A stretch of 64,000 nucleotides of DNA from Rhodobacteraceae bacterium IMCC1909 (GTDB lineage: Bacteria > Pseudomonadota > Alphaproteobacteria > Rhodobacterales > Rhodobacteraceae): NCBI GenBank assembly GCA_030704425.1, contig JAPDHM010000001.1, positions 806,001-870,000 of the forward strand, in the 5' to 3' direction. Below the pieces are notes generated by a model. The model saw only the letters and a program-made list of their open reading frames with translations. It was not told the DNA's origin and did no database searches. Every line of letters starts with the position of its first letter. Within the stretch, counting starts at the first letter, position 1. The translations under genes were made by a program, and so were the position numbers. Positions 20,096 to 31,336 of this stretch are shown piece by piece.

Positions 20096-20701
20096 ATGGG
20101 TATCGCGGAACTCGCGTTTTACGCATTTTCAATGTCCACTTTGATCGGGGGCATTTTCACAGTCGTGGCGCGCAACCCGGTGCATTCGGTTTTGTGGCTG
20201 ATTTTGGCTTTTCTCTCGGCTGCGGGCCTTTTTGTCCTGTTGGGGGCGGAGTTTGTGGCCATGCTGCTGATCATCGTCTATGTCGGCGCTGTGGCGGTCT
20301 TATTCCTCTTTGTTGTGATGATGCTTGATGTGGATTTTGCTGAACTGAAAGCAGAGATGGCAAAATATCTGCCTCTTGGGTTGGTGATTGGCGTGATTGT
20401 CCTCATGCAGTTGATGTTCGCCTTCGGGGTTTGGGACTATTCGGCCGGATACGAGGGGCGCTTGGCCGCTGAATTCGGCGCTGGTACCAACACCGGCGAG
20501 CTGGGTGCCATCCTTTATGATGACTATATTTTAATTTTCCAACTGGCCGGCTTGGTGCTCTTAGTAGCCATGATTGGGGCGATTGTGCTCACTCTGCGCC
20601 ACCGGGTGGACGTCAAGCGTCAGGACGTGATTGCGCAGATGATGCGTGATCCAGCCAAAGCTATGGAATTGAAAGATGTAAAACCGGGGCAGGGACTATG
20701 A
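20096..20701 (+). CDS. nuoJ: NADH-quinone oxidoreductase subunit J
   Basis: A 201-residue membrane subunit with five helices. The third helix region [21 protein letters not shown] contains the pi-bulge segment typical of NuoJ/ND6. AAGGGAAGGAA precedes ATG 20096, which fixes the start. Its stop overlaps nuoK by 4 bases. Confidence 0.95.
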   Translation: MGIAELAFYAFSMSTLIGGIFTVVARNPVHSVLWLILAFLSAAGLFVLLGAEFVAMLLIIVYVGAVAVLFLFVVMMLDVDFAELKAEMAKYLPLGLVIGVIVLMQLMFAFGVWDYSAGYEGRLAAEFGAGTNTGELGAILYDDYILIFQLAGLVLLVAMIGAIVLTLRHRVDVKRQDVIAQMMRDPAKAMELKDVKPGQGL

Positions 20702-21003
20702 TCGGACTTGAACATTATCTGGCCGTTGCGGCGGCCCTGTTTGTGATTGGTATCTTTGGACTGTTTCTGAATCGCAAAAATATCATCATTTTGTTGATGA
20801 GTATCGAATTGATGCTTCTGAGCGTGAATATCAACTTCGTCGCCTTTTCGGCCTTTCTTGGCGACTATGTTGGGCAGATTTTCACGCTCTTTGTATTGAC
20901 CGTGGCAGCCGCCGAAGCTGCAATCGGCTTGGCGATTTTGGTGTGTTTCTTCCGTAACAAAGGCTCGATTGACGTTGAAGACGTCAACGTAATGAAAGGG
21001 TAA
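20698..21003 (+). CDS. nuoK: NADH-quinone oxidoreductase subunit K
   Basis: A 101-residue, three-helix ND4L-type subunit. It has the expected membrane glutamates ([13 protein letters not shown] in helix 2 and [13 protein letters not shown] in helix 3) that form the link in the proton-transfer path. Overlaps nuoJ by 4 bases and is six bases from nuoL. Confidence 0.96.
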   Translation: MIGLEHYLAVAAALFVIGIFGLFLNRKNIIILLMSIELMLLSVNINFVAFSAFLGDYVGQIFTLFVLTVAAAEAAIGLAILVCFFRNKGSIDVEDVNVMKG

Positions 21004-21009
21004 GGCGTT

Positions 21010-23127
21010 ATGGAAACTATACTCCTTTTTGCCCCATTGGTGGGGGCTCTGATTGCAGGCTTCGGTCACGGGGTTATTGCCGATAAGGCGGCGCAGGTCT
21101 TGACCACCGCGCTGTTGTTTCTCTCGGCGCTTTTGTCTTGGGTGCTGTTTCTCAGCTTTGATGGTCAGACCGAAAGTATCCATATTCTGCGTTGGATTGA
21201 GAGCGGTACCTTGTCGACTGATTGGGCCATTCGCATGGACCGGCTGACGACAATTATGTTGATTGTGATCACCACTGTCTCGGCCTTGGTGCATCTTTAT
21301 TCCATGGGCTATATGGCCCATGATGATCACTTCCGGGACGGCGAAAGCTATCGTCCAAGGTTCTTTGCCTATCTATCGTTTTTCACATTTGCTATGTTGA
21401 TGCTGGTGACCTCTGATAACCTGTTGCAGCTGTTCTTTGGCTGGGAAGGGGTGGGCGTTGCCTCTTATTTGCTGATTGGGTTCTACATCCGCAAACAAAG
21501 CGCAGGCGCGGCCGCAATCAAAGCCTTTGTGGTTAACCGGGTTGGTGATTTCGGATTTTTGCTGGGTATCTTTGGGCTTTATCTCGTGGCCGATAGCATC
21601 AAGTTTGAGGATATCTTTTTGATCGGTCCACAACTGGCCACGATGGAGTTGCACTTTCTTTGGCGCGATTGGAATGCGGCGAATTTGATTGCCTTCTTGC
21701 TGTTCGTCGGCGCGATGGGCAAATCGGCGCAGTTGATCTTGCACACTTGGTTGCCGGACGCGATGGAAGGCCCGACCCCTGTGTCCGCCTTGATCCATGC
21801 AGCCACTATGGTCACTGCGGGTGTCTTTTTGGTCTGCCGCATGTCTCCGATTATGGAATTTGCACCCGATACGATGAATTTCATCGTCTTCCTGGGCGCT
21901 TCGACGGCCTTCTTTGCGGCAACCGTTGGACTTGTGCAAAATGACATAAAACGGGTGATTGCTTACTCAACCTGCTCGCAGCTGGGATATATGTTCGTGG
22001 CTGCCGGGCTTGGGGTCTATTCCGTGGCAATGTTCCATCTTTTGACCCACGCCTTCTTTAAGGCGATGCTATTTTTAGGTGCAGGCTCGGTTATTCACGG
22101 GATGCATCACGAGCAAGATATGCGCAATTACGGCGGTTTGCGCAAAAAACTGCCTTATACCTTCTGGGCTATGATGATCGGCACGCTGGCGATTACGGGT
22201 GTTGGTATCCCCCTCACGCACTACGGCTTTGCCGGCTTCCTGTCGAAGGATGCGGTGATTGAGAGTGCCTATGCGGGGACAATGGGAGGCTATGCCTTCT
22301 GGATGTTGGTTGTCGCGGCGATGTTCACCAGTTTTTACAGCTGGCGCTTGATGTTCTTGACCTTCTTCGGCGCGGCGCGCGGCGACAAACACACCCATGA
22401 GCACGCCCATGAAAGCCCAAAGGTCATGCTGGTGCCGCTTGCGGTGCTGGCGGTTGGAGCAATTTTCTCAGGCATGGTCTTTTACAAGCCGTTTTTTGGG
22501 GACCACCATAAAGTGGAAGTTTTCTTTGGCATTGTTGAGGCAAAGGCTGGCCATGATGAGGGCCATGCTCAGGGTGGATTTAACCTGATTGCGCCTGCCC
22601 ATGCCGCCACTGCCAGTGCAGGGACCGATGATGCGGCCGGTCACGGCGCGGGGGATGACGGCGCTGAGGACAAGCTGGGTCGAGGGGCGATCTATATGGC
22701 GCCGAGTAACACAGTGCTGGACGATGCGCATCACGTCCATTGGTTGGTCAAATTGTCCCCATTTATCGCTATGGTCCTAGGCTTTGCAGGGGCTTGGGCA
22801 TTTTACATGACCAAGCTGGACCTGCCGCGCCGGGTGGCTGAGAGCAATCCCGTGCTCTACCGCTTCCTACTGAACAAATGGTATTTTGATGAAATCTACG
22901 ATGTGATCTTCCTGCGCCCGGCGCAATTGCTTGGGCGGACCCTTTGGAAGGTTGGAGATGGCAAAATCATTGATGGTGGCATCAACGGTCTGGCCATGGG
23001 GATCATCCCCTTCTTCACCAAATGGGCTGGCCGCATGCAGTCGGGTTATATCTTCACCTATGCTTTTGGCATGGTGATCGGAATCGCAGCCTTGGTCACC
23101 TGGGTGACCATCGCGGGAGGTAAATAA
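21010..23127 (+). CDS. nuoL: NADH-quinone oxidoreductase subunit L
   Basis: A 705-residue antiporter-like subunit at the distal end of the membrane arm. The core shows [47 protein letters not shown], and [18 protein letters not shown]. Between the core and the C-terminal lateral helix there is a soluble, His-, Asp- and Ala-rich stretch (about residues 455-560, with HTHEHAHE and [13 protein letters not shown]) longer than in E. coli NuoL, probably an exposed loop. The stop and the nuoM start share one base (TAATG). Confidence 0.96.
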   Translation: METILLFAPLVGALIAGFGHGVIADKAAQVLTTALLFLSALLSWVLFLSFDGQTESIHILRWIESGTLSTDWAIRMDRLTTIMLIVITTVSALVHLYSMGYMAHDDHFRDGESYRPRFFAYLSFFTFAMLMLVTSDNLLQLFFGWEGVGVASYLLIGFYIRKQSAGAAAIKAFVVNRVGDFGFLLGIFGLYLVADSIKFEDIFLIGPQLATMELHFLWRDWNAANLIAFLLFVGAMGKSAQLILHTWLPDAMEGPTPVSALIHAATMVTAGVFLVCRMSPIMEFAPDTMNFIVFLGASTAFFAATVGLVQNDIKRVIAYSTCSQLGYMFVAAGLGVYSVAMFHLLTHAFFKAMLFLGAGSVIHGMHHEQDMRNYGGLRKKLPYTFWAMMIGTLAITGVGIPLTHYGFAGFLSKDAVIESAYAGTMGGYAFWMLVVAAMFTSFYSWRLMFLTFFGAARGDKHTHEHAHESPKVMLVPLAVLAVGAIFSGMVFYKPFFGDHHKVEVFFGIVEAKAGHDEGHAQGGFNLIAPAHAATASAGTDDAAGHGAGDDGAEDKLGRGAIYMAPSNTVLDDAHHVHWLVKLSPFIAMVLGFAGAWAFYMTKLDLPRRVAESNPVLYRFLLNKWYFDEIYDVIFLRPAQLLGRTLWKVGDGKIIDGGINGLAMGIIPFFTKWAGRMQSGYIFTYAFGMVIGIAALVTWVTIAGGK

Positions 23128-24677
23128 TGAGCAACCTTCTTAGCCTAATTACATTCATTCCTTTGGTCGCATCGGTCATTTTGGCGCTTTTGGCCCGTGG
23201 GGATGATGAGGCCTCGCAAAGAAATGTGAAATATCTGGCGCTGGCTGCGACCGGATTTACATTTCTGGCTTCTCTCATGCTGCTGTCGGGTTTTGAGCCA
23301 AATGATACAGGCTTTCAATTTGTTGAAGAGCGCAGCTGGCTTTTGGGCATGCAGTATAAGATGGGGGTTGATGGGATAAGCCTGTTGTTCGTTTTGCTGA
23401 CGACATTCACGATGCCCCTGGTCGTTGCAGCCTCATGGAATGTCACGCATCGTCTCAAAGAGTATATGATCGCCTTTTTGGTGCTTGAAAGCTTGATGAT
23501 CGGGGTGTTCTGCGCCTTAGATCTGGTGCTGTTTTACATGTTCTTTGAAGCCTGTTTGATCCCGATGTTTTTGATCATTGGGATTTGGGGTGGAAAAGAG
23601 CGGATCTACGCGTCGTTCAAGTTCTTTCTCTACACGTTTTTGGGCTCGGTTCTAATGCTGGTGGCCATGGTGGCCATGTTCGCCGATGCTGGGACCACAG
23701 ATATGGTGGTGCTCTTGAGCCATAATTTTGGATCATACACCCTGACTGTGGCAGGTTTTCACATTATTGGCGGGGCGCAGACGCTGATGTGGTTGGCTTT
23801 CTTTGCCTCATTCGCGGTGAAAATGCCGATGTGGCCGGTGCACACTTGGTTGCCAGATGCCCATGTGCAAGCGCCGACGGCCGGCTCTGTGGTGCTCGCG
23901 GCAATTTTGCTGAAAATGGGGGGCTATGGGTTTCTGCGGTTCTCTTTGCCGATGTTCCCAGTCGCCTCTGACCTGCTGGCGCCCTTGGTGTTTTGGATGT
24001 CGGCGATTGCGATTGTCTACACGTCATTGGTGGCCCTAGCGCAGCAGGATATGAAAAAGCTGATCGCCTATTCCTCGGTGGCGCATATGGGATATGTCAC
24101 CATGGGAATATTTGCGGCCAATCAGCAAGGGATTGATGGCGCGATATTTCAGATGCTGAGTCACGGGTTTATCTCTGGCGCTTTGTTTCTCTGTGTTGGG
24201 GTGATTTATGACCGGATGCATACCCGCGAAATTGATGCCTATGGCGGCCTCGTAAATCGGATGCCGAGCTATGCATTGATCTTCATGTTCTTCACCATGG
24301 CCAATGTTGGCTTGCCGGGCACATCTGGATTTGTCGGTGAATTCCTCACCTTGATGGGGATTTTTCAAGTCAATACCTGGGTGGCGCTCTTCGCGGCCTC
24401 TGGTGTGATCCTATCGGCCGCCTATGCTTTGTGGCTGTATCGCCGCGTGGTTTTGGGGGATTTGATCAAGGAGAGCTTGAAATCTATTACCGATATGGCA
24501 CCGCGTGAGAAGATGATCTTTGCCCCTCTAGTGGCGATGACGCTGATCCTGGGCGTTTATCCCGCGCTCATCCTTGATATCATTGGGCCGTCGGTTGCGG
24601 CTTTGGTTGAAACCTATCACAGCAATGTGGCCGCTCACGGCATTGTGAGTTCGACCGCATCCACTGCGTCCCATTAA
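23127..24677 (+). CDS. nuoM: NADH-quinone oxidoreductase subunit M
   Basis: A 516-residue antiporter-like subunit (14 helices). Family landmarks are the [16 protein letters not shown] segment with its membrane Glu, [34 protein letters not shown] with its conserved Lys, and [15 protein letters not shown]. Pumps protons with NuoL and NuoN. Starts on the last base of the nuoL stop codon. Confidence 0.96.
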   Translation: MSNLLSLITFIPLVASVILALLARGDDEASQRNVKYLALAATGFTFLASLMLLSGFEPNDTGFQFVEERSWLLGMQYKMGVDGISLLFVLLTTFTMPLVVAASWNVTHRLKEYMIAFLVLESLMIGVFCALDLVLFYMFFEACLIPMFLIIGIWGGKERIYASFKFFLYTFLGSVLMLVAMVAMFADAGTTDMVVLLSHNFGSYTLTVAGFHIIGGAQTLMWLAFFASFAVKMPMWPVHTWLPDAHVQAPTAGSVVLAAILLKMGGYGFLRFSLPMFPVASDLLAPLVFWMSAIAIVYTSLVALAQQDMKKLIAYSSVAHMGYVTMGIFAANQQGIDGAIFQMLSHGFISGALFLCVGVIYDRMHTREIDAYGGLVNRMPSYALIFMFFTMANVGLPGTSGFVGEFLTLMGIFQVNTWVALFAASGVILSAAYALWLYRRVVLGDLIKESLKSITDMAPREKMIFAPLVAMTLILGVYPALILDIIGPSVAALVETYHSNVAAHGIVSSTASTASH

Positions 24678-24693
24678 AGGGGAATTTTGGAAC

Positions 24694-26136
24694 ATGATCG
24701 CTTCAGATTTCACGACTGTTCTACCTGAGGTTCTTCTGTCGCTCTATGCGATGCTGGCTTTGGTTGTTTTCGTTTATACGGGCAAGGATCGGCATGCCGT
24801 GCTCTCGATTTGGTTGACCAGCGGTGCGTTTTTGTTTCTGGCGCTGATCTTGGCGATGGGCACGCCAACCGGCACGGCCTCCTTTGGCGGGATGTTCATC
24901 GATGACAGTTTTGCGCGATTTTGCAAGATTGTGATCTTACTGTCCGCGGCTTTGGTTCTGGTGATGGGCCAAGATTACGCGGCCAAGCATGATATGCTGA
25001 AGTTCGAATATCCCCTTTTGGTGGCGCTTTCGGTTGTGGGCATGATGGTAATGGTCTCCGCTGGCAGCCTTTTGACCCTCTATATGGGGTTAGAGCTGCA
25101 ATCTTTGGCTCTCTATGTGATCGCGGCCTTCCGAAGGGACAGCGCCAAATCCACCGAAGCCGGGTTGAAATATTTTGTGCTGGGGGCTTTGTCCTCTGGT
25201 CTCCTGCTGTATGGCACCTCTTTGGTCTATGGGTTTGCCGGAACGGTTGAATTTTCCGGGATTATGGCCGCAACAAGCGGTGGGGATCTGTCCATTGGCT
25301 TGCTACTGGGCCTGGTCTTTGTGATCGCCGGCATGGGTTTCAAGGTTTCCGCCGCACCATTTCACATGTGGGCGCCAGATGTCTATGAAGGGGCGCCAAC
25401 CCCTGTCACCGCCTTTTTTGCCACGGCGCCAAAGATGGCTGCCATGGGGCTATTTGCCCGTGTCGTGCATGATGCATTCGGCGGCGTGACCGCAGATTGG
25501 CAACAGGTTGTGGCGGTTCTGTCGGTGTTTTCTATGTTCCTTGGTGCTGTAGCGGCGATTGGGCAAAAAGACATCAAACGTCTGATGGCCTATTCCTCAA
25601 TCGCGCATATGGGGTTTGCTTTGATGGGGTTGGCCGCGGGCACTGTGTTCGGCGTACAAGCCATGCTCATCTATATGGCGATTTATATCTCCATGAACAT
25701 CGGCATGTTCGCCCTCATCCTCTCTATGGAGCGCGACGGCCGGCCTGTGAGTGATATTGCCTCTCTCTGCATGCTGTCAAAATATCAACCTTTAAGAGCG
25801 CTTTGCGTCGTATTCATCATGTTCTCAATGGCTGGGGTGCCCCCAATGGTTGGGTTCTTCGGCAAATTCTATGTGCTGCGCGCCGCCTATGAGGCCAATA
25901 TGGCCTGGCTCGCGATAGCCGGGGTCGTGGCCTCTGTGATTGGCGCCTATTATTACATCCGCATCGTTTATTTCATGTATTTTGGCGCGGAGAGTGAGCC
26001 ACTTGATACGCAGACGCCGCGTAGGCTGACTGTGATTTTGGTGGCTTCCACCGCTGTGATCACTGTCGGTGCGGCCTTTAGCCTGTTTGGCATTGAGCCA
26101 TTGGCGCAATTGGCGGCGGAGTCTCTTGCAAATTAA
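24694..26136 (+). CDS. nuoN: NADH-quinone oxidoreductase subunit N
   Basis: A 480-residue antiporter-like subunit. Conserved features are [15 protein letters not shown] (membrane Glu), [19 protein letters not shown] (membrane Lys), [20 protein letters not shown], and [16 protein letters not shown]. Last structural gene of complex I; the biotin ligase frame overlaps its 3' end by 11 bases, showing that transcription and translation continue. Confidence 0.96.
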   Translation: MIASDFTTVLPEVLLSLYAMLALVVFVYTGKDRHAVLSIWLTSGAFLFLALILAMGTPTGTASFGGMFIDDSFARFCKIVILLSAALVLVMGQDYAAKHDMLKFEYPLLVALSVVGMMVMVSAGSLLTLYMGLELQSLALYVIAAFRRDSAKSTEAGLKYFVLGALSSGLLLYGTSLVYGFAGTVEFSGIMAATSGGDLSIGLLLGLVFVIAGMGFKVSAAPFHMWAPDVYEGAPTPVTAFFATAPKMAAMGLFARVVHDAFGGVTADWQQVVAVLSVFSMFLGAVAAIGQKDIKRLMAYSSIAHMGFALMGLAAGTVFGVQAMLIYMAIYISMNIGMFALILSMERDGRPVSDIASLCMLSKYQPLRALCVVFIMFSMAGVPPMVGFFGKFYVLRAAYEANMAWLAIAGVVASVIGAYYYIRIVYFMYFGAESEPLDTQTPRRLTVILVASTAVITVGAAFSLFGIEPLAQLAAESLAN

Positions 26137-26869
26137 GTTGCCCTCTGGCGTCAGGGCCAGTTTTCATGCGCGGGCTGGATCCACAATGGATTTGGCCCGC
26201 AGTTATGATGGGGCGCAGGGTTTTCCACATTGGATTTTGGCTGGAACGCAGAGCAAAGCCCGGGGACGGCAGGGACGCAGTTGGTTAAGTCCCGCTGGGG
26301 CCTTTGCGGCCAGTTTGGTCATGCAGCCCCGTTGCACACCCGCAGAGGCCGCGCAACGCTCATTCGTGGCTGCCTGCGCCTTGCTGCGTGCCTTGTCCAG
26401 CCTGGTGGGCGCGGGGGCCTTGGCTCAGAAATGGCCAAATGATGTTTTGCTCAATGGTGGGAAAGTGGCTGGGATCTTGCTTGAATCCTCTGGGTCTGGC
26501 CAGCTGGTGGACCGTTTGACCGTTGGGATCGGTGTGAACCTTGGGCCTGCACCTCAAGATGTCGCACAAGCCAGTTTCCCGCCAATCGGCGTCGCGGATG
26601 TGACCGGCGAAAGCCTTGCCCCCGAAGCCTTTCTTGCAATCCTTGCGGCAGAATTTGCAGCGGTCGAGGCGGTTTTGCAGCAGCAAGGCTTTGCTGAAAT
26701 TCGCGCCGAATGGACCGCGCACGCGGCCCGTTTGGGCGAAGAAATCACCGCACGCACAGGGCGAGAAGAGATCATCGGCCGCTTTGAGGGGCTGGATGCG
26801 CAGGGCAATTTGCTGCTGTTGACGGCAGGCGGCAAGAGGGTCATACCAGCCGCTGATATCTATTTTTAG
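26126..26869 (+). CDS. birA: Biotin--[acetyl-CoA-carboxylase] ligase
   Basis: A 247-residue biotin protein ligase without the N-terminal DNA-binding domain (so an enzyme, not a repressor). It has STMDLARSY near the start, the biotinyl-adenylate loop [12 protein letters not shown], and [19 protein letters not shown] with the catalytic Lys, followed by [10 protein letters not shown] and a small C-terminal barrel. It would biotinylate AccB and MccA-type carriers. The TTG at 26126 is chosen because GGAG lies four bases before it and the protein then has family-typical length; an ATG at 26069 would overlap nuoN by 68 bases. Confidence 0.88.
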   Translation: MQIKLPSGVRASFHARAGSTMDLARSYDGAQGFPHWILAGTQSKARGRQGRSWLSPAGAFAASLVMQPRCTPAEAAQRSFVAACALLRALSSLVGAGALAQKWPNDVLLNGGKVAGILLESSGSGQLVDRLTVGIGVNLGPAPQDVAQASFPPIGVADVTGESLAPEAFLAILAAEFAAVEAVLQQQGFAEIRAEWTAHAARLGEEITARTGREEIIGRFEGLDAQGNLLLLTAGGKRVIPAADIYF

Positions 26870-26880
26870 GGCCTATCCAG

Positions 26881-27651
26881 ATGCTACTCGCGATTGACTG
26901 CGGAAATACCAATACAGTGTTCTCTATTTGGGATGGCACCCAGTTCATCGCCAACTGGCGAATTGCCACCTCCCATAAACGCACAGCGGACCAGTATTTT
27001 GTCTGGCTCAATACCTTGATGACCCTAGATGGCATAGCCAGCGACATCGATGAGATGGTGATTTCGTCGACAGTGCCGCGGGTGGTGTTTAACCTTAGGG
27101 TGCTGGCGGATAAATATTTTGGCACGCGGCCGGTGGTGGTGGGGCGCACGGATTGCCAGCTTCCGATTGATGTGCGTGTAGATGCGGGCACGGCAGTCGG
27201 GCCGGATCGGTTGGTAAATTCCGTCGCGGGACATGATCTGTTTGGTGGGGACCTCATCATCGTAGATTTTGGCACAGCCACTACCTTTGATGTAGTCGAC
27301 AGCGATGGCGCCTATATCGGCGGCTCTATTGCGCCGGGGGTGAACCTCAGCCTTGAAGCATTGCACCAAGCGGCGGCCGCTTTGCCACATGTGGATATTT
27401 CAAGGCCTTCATCGGTGATTGGCACCAATACGGTGGCCTGCATGCAATCGGGTGTGTTCTGGGGCTATGTTGGTCTTGTGCGGGAAATCTGTGATCAGAT
27501 CAAAGCTGAACATGGCAAGCCGATGAAAGTCATCTCTACTGGTGGCCTTGCGCCACTGTTCCAACAATCAGTCCATTTGTTCGACGCGTTCGAAGATGAG
27601 CTTACAATGCACGGTCTCACCGTGATCCATCAATTCAATAAGGAAATTTGA
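26881..27651 (+). CDS. coaX: Type III pantothenate kinase
   Basis: A 256-residue acetate/sugar kinase-superfamily enzyme that phosphorylates pantothenate in CoA synthesis. N-terminal phosphate loop DCGNTNTVFSIWDG, then DAGTAVGPDRLVNSVAG, IIVDFGTATTFDVVDSDGAYIGGSIAPG and the C-terminal VISTGGLAPLF are all type III signatures. Eleven bases after birA and overlapping the RNase J start by one base, so part of the nuo-birA-coaX-rnj transcription unit, a common arrangement in this order. Confidence 0.94.
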   Translation: MLLAIDCGNTNTVFSIWDGTQFIANWRIATSHKRTADQYFVWLNTLMTLDGIASDIDEMVISSTVPRVVFNLRVLADKYFGTRPVVVGRTDCQLPIDVRVDAGTAVGPDRLVNSVAGHDLFGGDLIIVDFGTATTFDVVDSDGAYIGGSIAPGVNLSLEALHQAAAALPHVDISRPSSVIGTNTVACMQSGVFWGYVGLVREICDQIKAEHGKPMKVISTGGLAPLFQQSVHLFDAFEDELTMHGLTVIHQFNKEI

Positions 27652-29315
27652 TGAGCCAAAAACGTTTAATGTATCTCCCTCTCGGCGGCGCTGGAGAGGT
27701 GGGAATGAATTGTTATGTCTACGGGTACGGACCGCGCGATAAAGAGCGCCTGATTGTCGTTGATCTCGGTGTGACGTTTCCAGATATGGACAACTCACCC
27801 GGGGTTGATTTGATCATTCCGGATATTGCCTGGCTTGAGGCGCGCAAAGACCGCATTGATGGCGTGTTTATCACCCATGCACATGAAGACCATGTGGGCG
27901 CTGTTGGCCATACCTATGCCCGTCTGGGTGCGCCCATCTACACCCGCGCGTTCACCGCCAATATTGCCAGGCGCAAGCTGGAAGAGCATGGGGTTGCCGC
28001 CAATGCGGTGACAGTCATGAGCGCTTGGCCAGATCAAGTGGCATTGGGGCCGTTTAAGGTGGGGTTCCTGCCGATTAGCCACTCTATTCCTGAAAGTTCG
28101 GGTCTGGTGATCGACACGCCAGAGGGGCGCATTGTGCATACGGGCGATTTCAAATTGGACGAGACACCTTTGGTTGGTGAAGGTTGGGATCCTGTCCTTT
28201 GGGGCGAGATTGCCAAACCAGGCGTCAAGGCTTTGATCTGTGATAGTACCAATGTGTTCTCTTTGGCGCCGGGACGGTCTGAGGCAACTTTGGGCGACAA
28301 TATCACACAATTGGTGGCATCCGCCGATCAATTAGTGGTGGCCACCACCTTTGCCAGCAATGTCGCAAGGGTTAAAACCTTGGCAGAATCGGCCCGCCGT
28401 GCGGGGCGTTCGGTCTGTCTGATGGGGCGGGCGATGAACAAAATGGTCGAGGCGGCGCTTGAAACGGGCGTTTTGTCAGATTTCCCCCCGGTGATTAGCC
28501 CAGAGGAAGCTTTGGATGTGCCGCGTGGCAATCTGATGTTCTTGGTCACGGGCAGCCAGGGCGAGCGGCGTGCAGCCTCGGCGCAATTGGCCAATGGAAA
28601 ATATCGGGGGCATAAGCTGAAAGAAGGGGATTTATTTCTCTTCTCGTCAAAAACCATTCCGGGCAACGAGCGTGGTGTGATCAAGATCATCAACCAACTG
28701 TCTGAAATTGGCGTGGACGTCGTGGATGATTCCACTGGCGGCTATCACGTATCGGGCCATGCCAACCGCCCGGATCTTGAGACAATGCATGCTTTGATGC
28801 AGCCGCAGATCTTGGTGCCAATGCATGGCGAACACCGCCATCTGCGCGCACATGCGAATTTGGCCAAGGCGAAGGGGATACAATCGATTGTGGCGGTCAA
28901 TGGTATGGTGATCAACCTGTCAGGCAATGCACCGAAAGTTGAGGAATTTGTTGAGACGGGTCGCACTTATATTGATGGATCTGTGCAAATCGGCGCTTTG
29001 GATGGGGTGGTGCGTGACCGTATTCGCATGTCGCTCAATGGTCATGTGATGGTGAGTGTGATTTTGGATGATGACGGTCCATTGGGTGAACCTTGGTGTG
29101 AAATCAAGGGCCTCCCAGAAATAGGCAGCAGCCGCGCGGGCCTTGCCGAAGTTCTGGAAGAAGACTTGAACCAATTCATGATGCGTGCGGGTCGCAAAAC
29201 ATTGGGTGATGATAAGAAACTCGAAGACGAGCTGCGCCGTATTGCACGGCAGTCAGCACAGTCTGAGATTGGCAAAAAGCCAGAAGTCACGGTTGTGATC
29301 AGCCGTTTGTCGTAA
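27651..29315 (+). CDS. rnj: Ribonuclease J
   Basis: A 554-residue metallo-beta-lactamase/beta-CASP nuclease with 5'-3' exo- and endonuclease activity in RNA maturation. It shows the metal motif THAHEDHVGAV near residues 70-80, HTGDFKLDETP, CDSTNVFSL (beta-CASP), and MHGEHRHLRAHANLAKAKG near 390, followed by the C-terminal domain. ATG 27651 is chosen over TTG 27648 because AGGAA sits five bases before it. A structured repeat begins eight bases after the stop. Confidence 0.94.
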   Translation: MSQKRLMYLPLGGAGEVGMNCYVYGYGPRDKERLIVVDLGVTFPDMDNSPGVDLIIPDIAWLEARKDRIDGVFITHAHEDHVGAVGHTYARLGAPIYTRAFTANIARRKLEEHGVAANAVTVMSAWPDQVALGPFKVGFLPISHSIPESSGLVIDTPEGRIVHTGDFKLDETPLVGEGWDPVLWGEIAKPGVKALICDSTNVFSLAPGRSEATLGDNITQLVASADQLVVATTFASNVARVKTLAESARRAGRSVCLMGRAMNKMVEAALETGVLSDFPPVISPEEALDVPRGNLMFLVTGSQGERRAASAQLANGKYRGHKLKEGDLFLFSSKTIPGNERGVIKIINQLSEIGVDVVDDSTGGYHVSGHANRPDLETMHALMQPQILVPMHGEHRHLRAHANLAKAKGIQSIVAVNGMVINLSGNAPKVEEFVETGRTYIDGSVQIGALDGVVRDRIRMSLNGHVMVSVILDDDGPLGEPWCEIKGLPEIGSSRAGLAEVLEEDLNQFMMRAGRKTLGDDKKLEDELRRIARQSAQSEIGKKPEVTVVISRLS

Positions 29316-29322
29316 TCAAGCG

Positions 29323-29445
29323 AAGACCTCTGCATAACCCAACCGTCAAGCACAACACTTTGCCCGGTGGCAACACCGGGCTGGGCCTGCCTGCCGCCCG
29401 GCGCTTCCCTTATTTCATGTTGAAATGGCGTTATGCAGAGGTCTT
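29323..29445. repeat. Structured repeat element, copy 1 (16-base perfect terminal inverted repeats)
   Basis: A 123-base element bounded by AAGACCTCTGCATAAC and its exact reverse complement. Inside is a perfect 8-base stem capped by GCAA (29362-29381: GCCCGGTG-GCAA-CACCGGGC) and the small palindrome ATTTCATGTTGAAAT (29413-29427). It lies between the converging rnj and helicase genes. A homologous copy, in the opposite orientation, is at 54669-54888. There is no transposase and no obvious target duplication. It looks like a MITE or a chromosomal structured repeat; it could also serve as a two-way terminator. Confidence 0.8.
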
Positions 29446-29524
29446 AAACGAGGTAAGATCTCCGCCCAGCGTGAGCGTCGGGCGGGCCTGCTTTGTCCGT
29501 AGCCGCGCTTTATGCGTAGTCCTC

Positions 29525-31168
29525 CTAAGAAGCGTTGCCGTCCTCTGGCGCCTCGGTCGTGCTGAGATCTTCGGCGTCACCTGCGATGCTGGGCAATTCA
29601 TCGCCCTTGGGCGTATCATTGGCCGCTGATTGATCTCTGCCTTCGGCCTTCAAACGTTCTGTAAAACTCTGCGCAATAAAATTGGGCATGGAGTCGTCCA
29701 GAGTTGCCCCACCACGCGCGTTGTTGCGGGGCTCTGCATCGCGGCTGCGACCACGGCCACGGCCTCGTCCACGGCCACTGGGCCGGTTTGAGTTTTCTTC
29801 GCGCTCGGGGGCGGTCGGTTGCGTGTTATCCTCGGCTGTGGCGACGATTGCGGGCGCTAAATCTGTTGGCACCGCTGCCGTATCGATGGCATCGGACAAT
29901 GCCTGCGCGTCAGCAGGCTGCTCCGCAGTTGATTTCTTTGATATTCCTACGCGGCTGCGTCTTGCGGGTTTTTTTTCCGCATTTTCTTCTGAGAGAGTTT
30001 CGAGCTCAGCGGTCTTGCCGGACATCGCGTGTTCCATCCGAGGAATTTCCATTTTCACCAGCCCCTCGATGGCGGCAAAGTTCTTTTCATCTCGGGGGCT
30101 ACAGATCATCATGGCAGTGCCAGACTTGCCGGCCCGGCCTGTGCGACCGATCCGGTGTACATAGTCTTCCGCATGGCTGGGTACGTCATAGTTGAAGACA
30201 TGGCTCACATTTGGGACATCCAGCCCACGCGCCGCCACATCAGAGGCCACAAGAAAACGTAGGGTGCTAGATCGAAAATTATCCAAAGTTTCCGTACGCT
30301 TCGATTGATCCAGATCGCCATGAATTGGCGCGGCATCAAGGCCGTATTTTTGCATGGACTTAGCCACCACATCGACATCCATTTTGCGATTGCAAAAGAT
30401 GATGGCATTGGTGCAATTTTCCGCTTCGCTCTTAATCATACCTCGCAAGAGCGCGCGTTTTTCGGTGCCTTCACGATCTTTGCGGCTGGCTTTGAACATA
30501 ACGACCGATTGGGTGATTGTATCAGAGGTGGTTGCAGCGCGGGCTACTTCTATTTTGGCGGGCGCTGAAAGAAACGTGTTGGTAATGCGCTCAATTTCTG
30601 GCGCCATTGTCGCGCTGAAAAATAGAGTTTGACGGGTGAAGGGTGTGAGTTTGAAGATACGCTCAATATCTGGAATAAAACCCATATCAAGCATCCGATC
30701 TGCCTCATCCACCACCATGATCTGTACGCCGGTCAAAAGTAATTTGCCGCGTTCAACGTGATCGAGCAGCCGCCCAGGAGTTGCAATCAAGACATCTACA
30801 CCGCGGTCAATCAGCTTGTCTTGCTCCTTGAAGCTTACACCGCCAATCAGCAGGGCCTTGGTCAGTTTGCTGTGTTTTGTGTATGTGTCGAAGTTTTCGG
30901 CCACCTGTGCGGCCAATTCGCGGGTCGGGCAAAGCACCAAGCTGCGCGGCATGCGCGCGCGGGCACGGCCGCGCCCCAGCAAGGTGATCATGGGCAGAGT
31001 GAAACTGGCGGTCTTGCCGGTTCCGGTCTGCGCGATGCCTAAGACATCTTTGCCTTCGAGCGCCGGAGGGATGGCCCCGGCTTGAATAGGGGTGGGGGTG
31101 TCATAGCCAGCTTCGGCAATGGCTTTAAGGACTTTGGCGTCCAAATTTAGGTCAGTGAATTTTATCAT
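29525..31168 (-). CDS. rhlE: DEAD-box RNA helicase, RhlE type
   Basis: A 547-residue ATP-dependent RNA helicase. All core motifs are present: Q motif (FTDLNL...YDTPTPIQAGAIP), AQTGTGKT near residue 46, PTRELAAQ, TPGRLLDH, DEADRMLDMGF, SATMAPEIE, then SDVAARGLDVPNVSHV and HRIGRTGRAG. The last 170 residues are acidic/low-complexity with an RGRGRGRGRSRD tract, an RNA-binding type tail. RhlE-like proteins unwind rRNA or mRNA structure and may join the degradosome; RNase J, transcribed towards it, is another RNA-decay gene. The symbol is by family resemblance. Confidence 0.88.
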   Translation of the reverse strand: MIKFTDLNLDAKVLKAIAEAGYDTPTPIQAGAIPPALEGKDVLGIAQTGTGKTASFTLPMITLLGRGRARARMPRSLVLCPTRELAAQVAENFDTYTKHSKLTKALLIGGVSFKEQDKLIDRGVDVLIATPGRLLDHVERGKLLLTGVQIMVVDEADRMLDMGFIPDIERIFKLTPFTRQTLFFSATMAPEIERITNTFLSAPAKIEVARAATTSDTITQSVVMFKASRKDREGTEKRALLRGMIKSEAENCTNAIIFCNRKMDVDVVAKSMQKYGLDAAPIHGDLDQSKRTETLDNFRSSTLRFLVASDVAARGLDVPNVSHVFNYDVPSHAEDYVHRIGRTGRAGKSGTAMMICSPRDEKNFAAIEGLVKMEIPRMEHAMSGKTAELETLSEENAEKKPARRSRVGISKKSTAEQPADAQALSDAIDTAAVPTDLAPAIVATAEDNTQPTAPEREENSNRPSGRGRGRGRGRSRDAEPRNNARGGATLDDSMPNFIAQSFTERLKAEGRDQSAANDTPKGDELPSIAGDAEDLSTTEAPEDGNAS

Positions 31169-31336
31169 GTACGTCCATCAAGATATGTCGTGGCAAGAGA
31201 TTTGCACAACGGGGGTTGGACGCAGGTCATTCGCGTCCATCGCAGGGTTGGCCCCATGCCAACTCCGTCCGTATAGGCGGTAATCTGCCATAGGTCAAAC
31301 CCGCATACTGGAATGGCCGCCGCCTAGATTTGGCCC

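Noticed and set aside
29323-29445. Remnant of a full insertion sequence
   Set aside because: No transposase fragment is seen between or near the inverted ends, and the second copy is likewise non-coding; kept as a structured repeat instead.
31218-31238. GGACGC/GCGTCC hairpin between prfC and the helicase gene
   Set aside because: Six-base stem with a nine-base loop and no T-run in either direction; likely chance.
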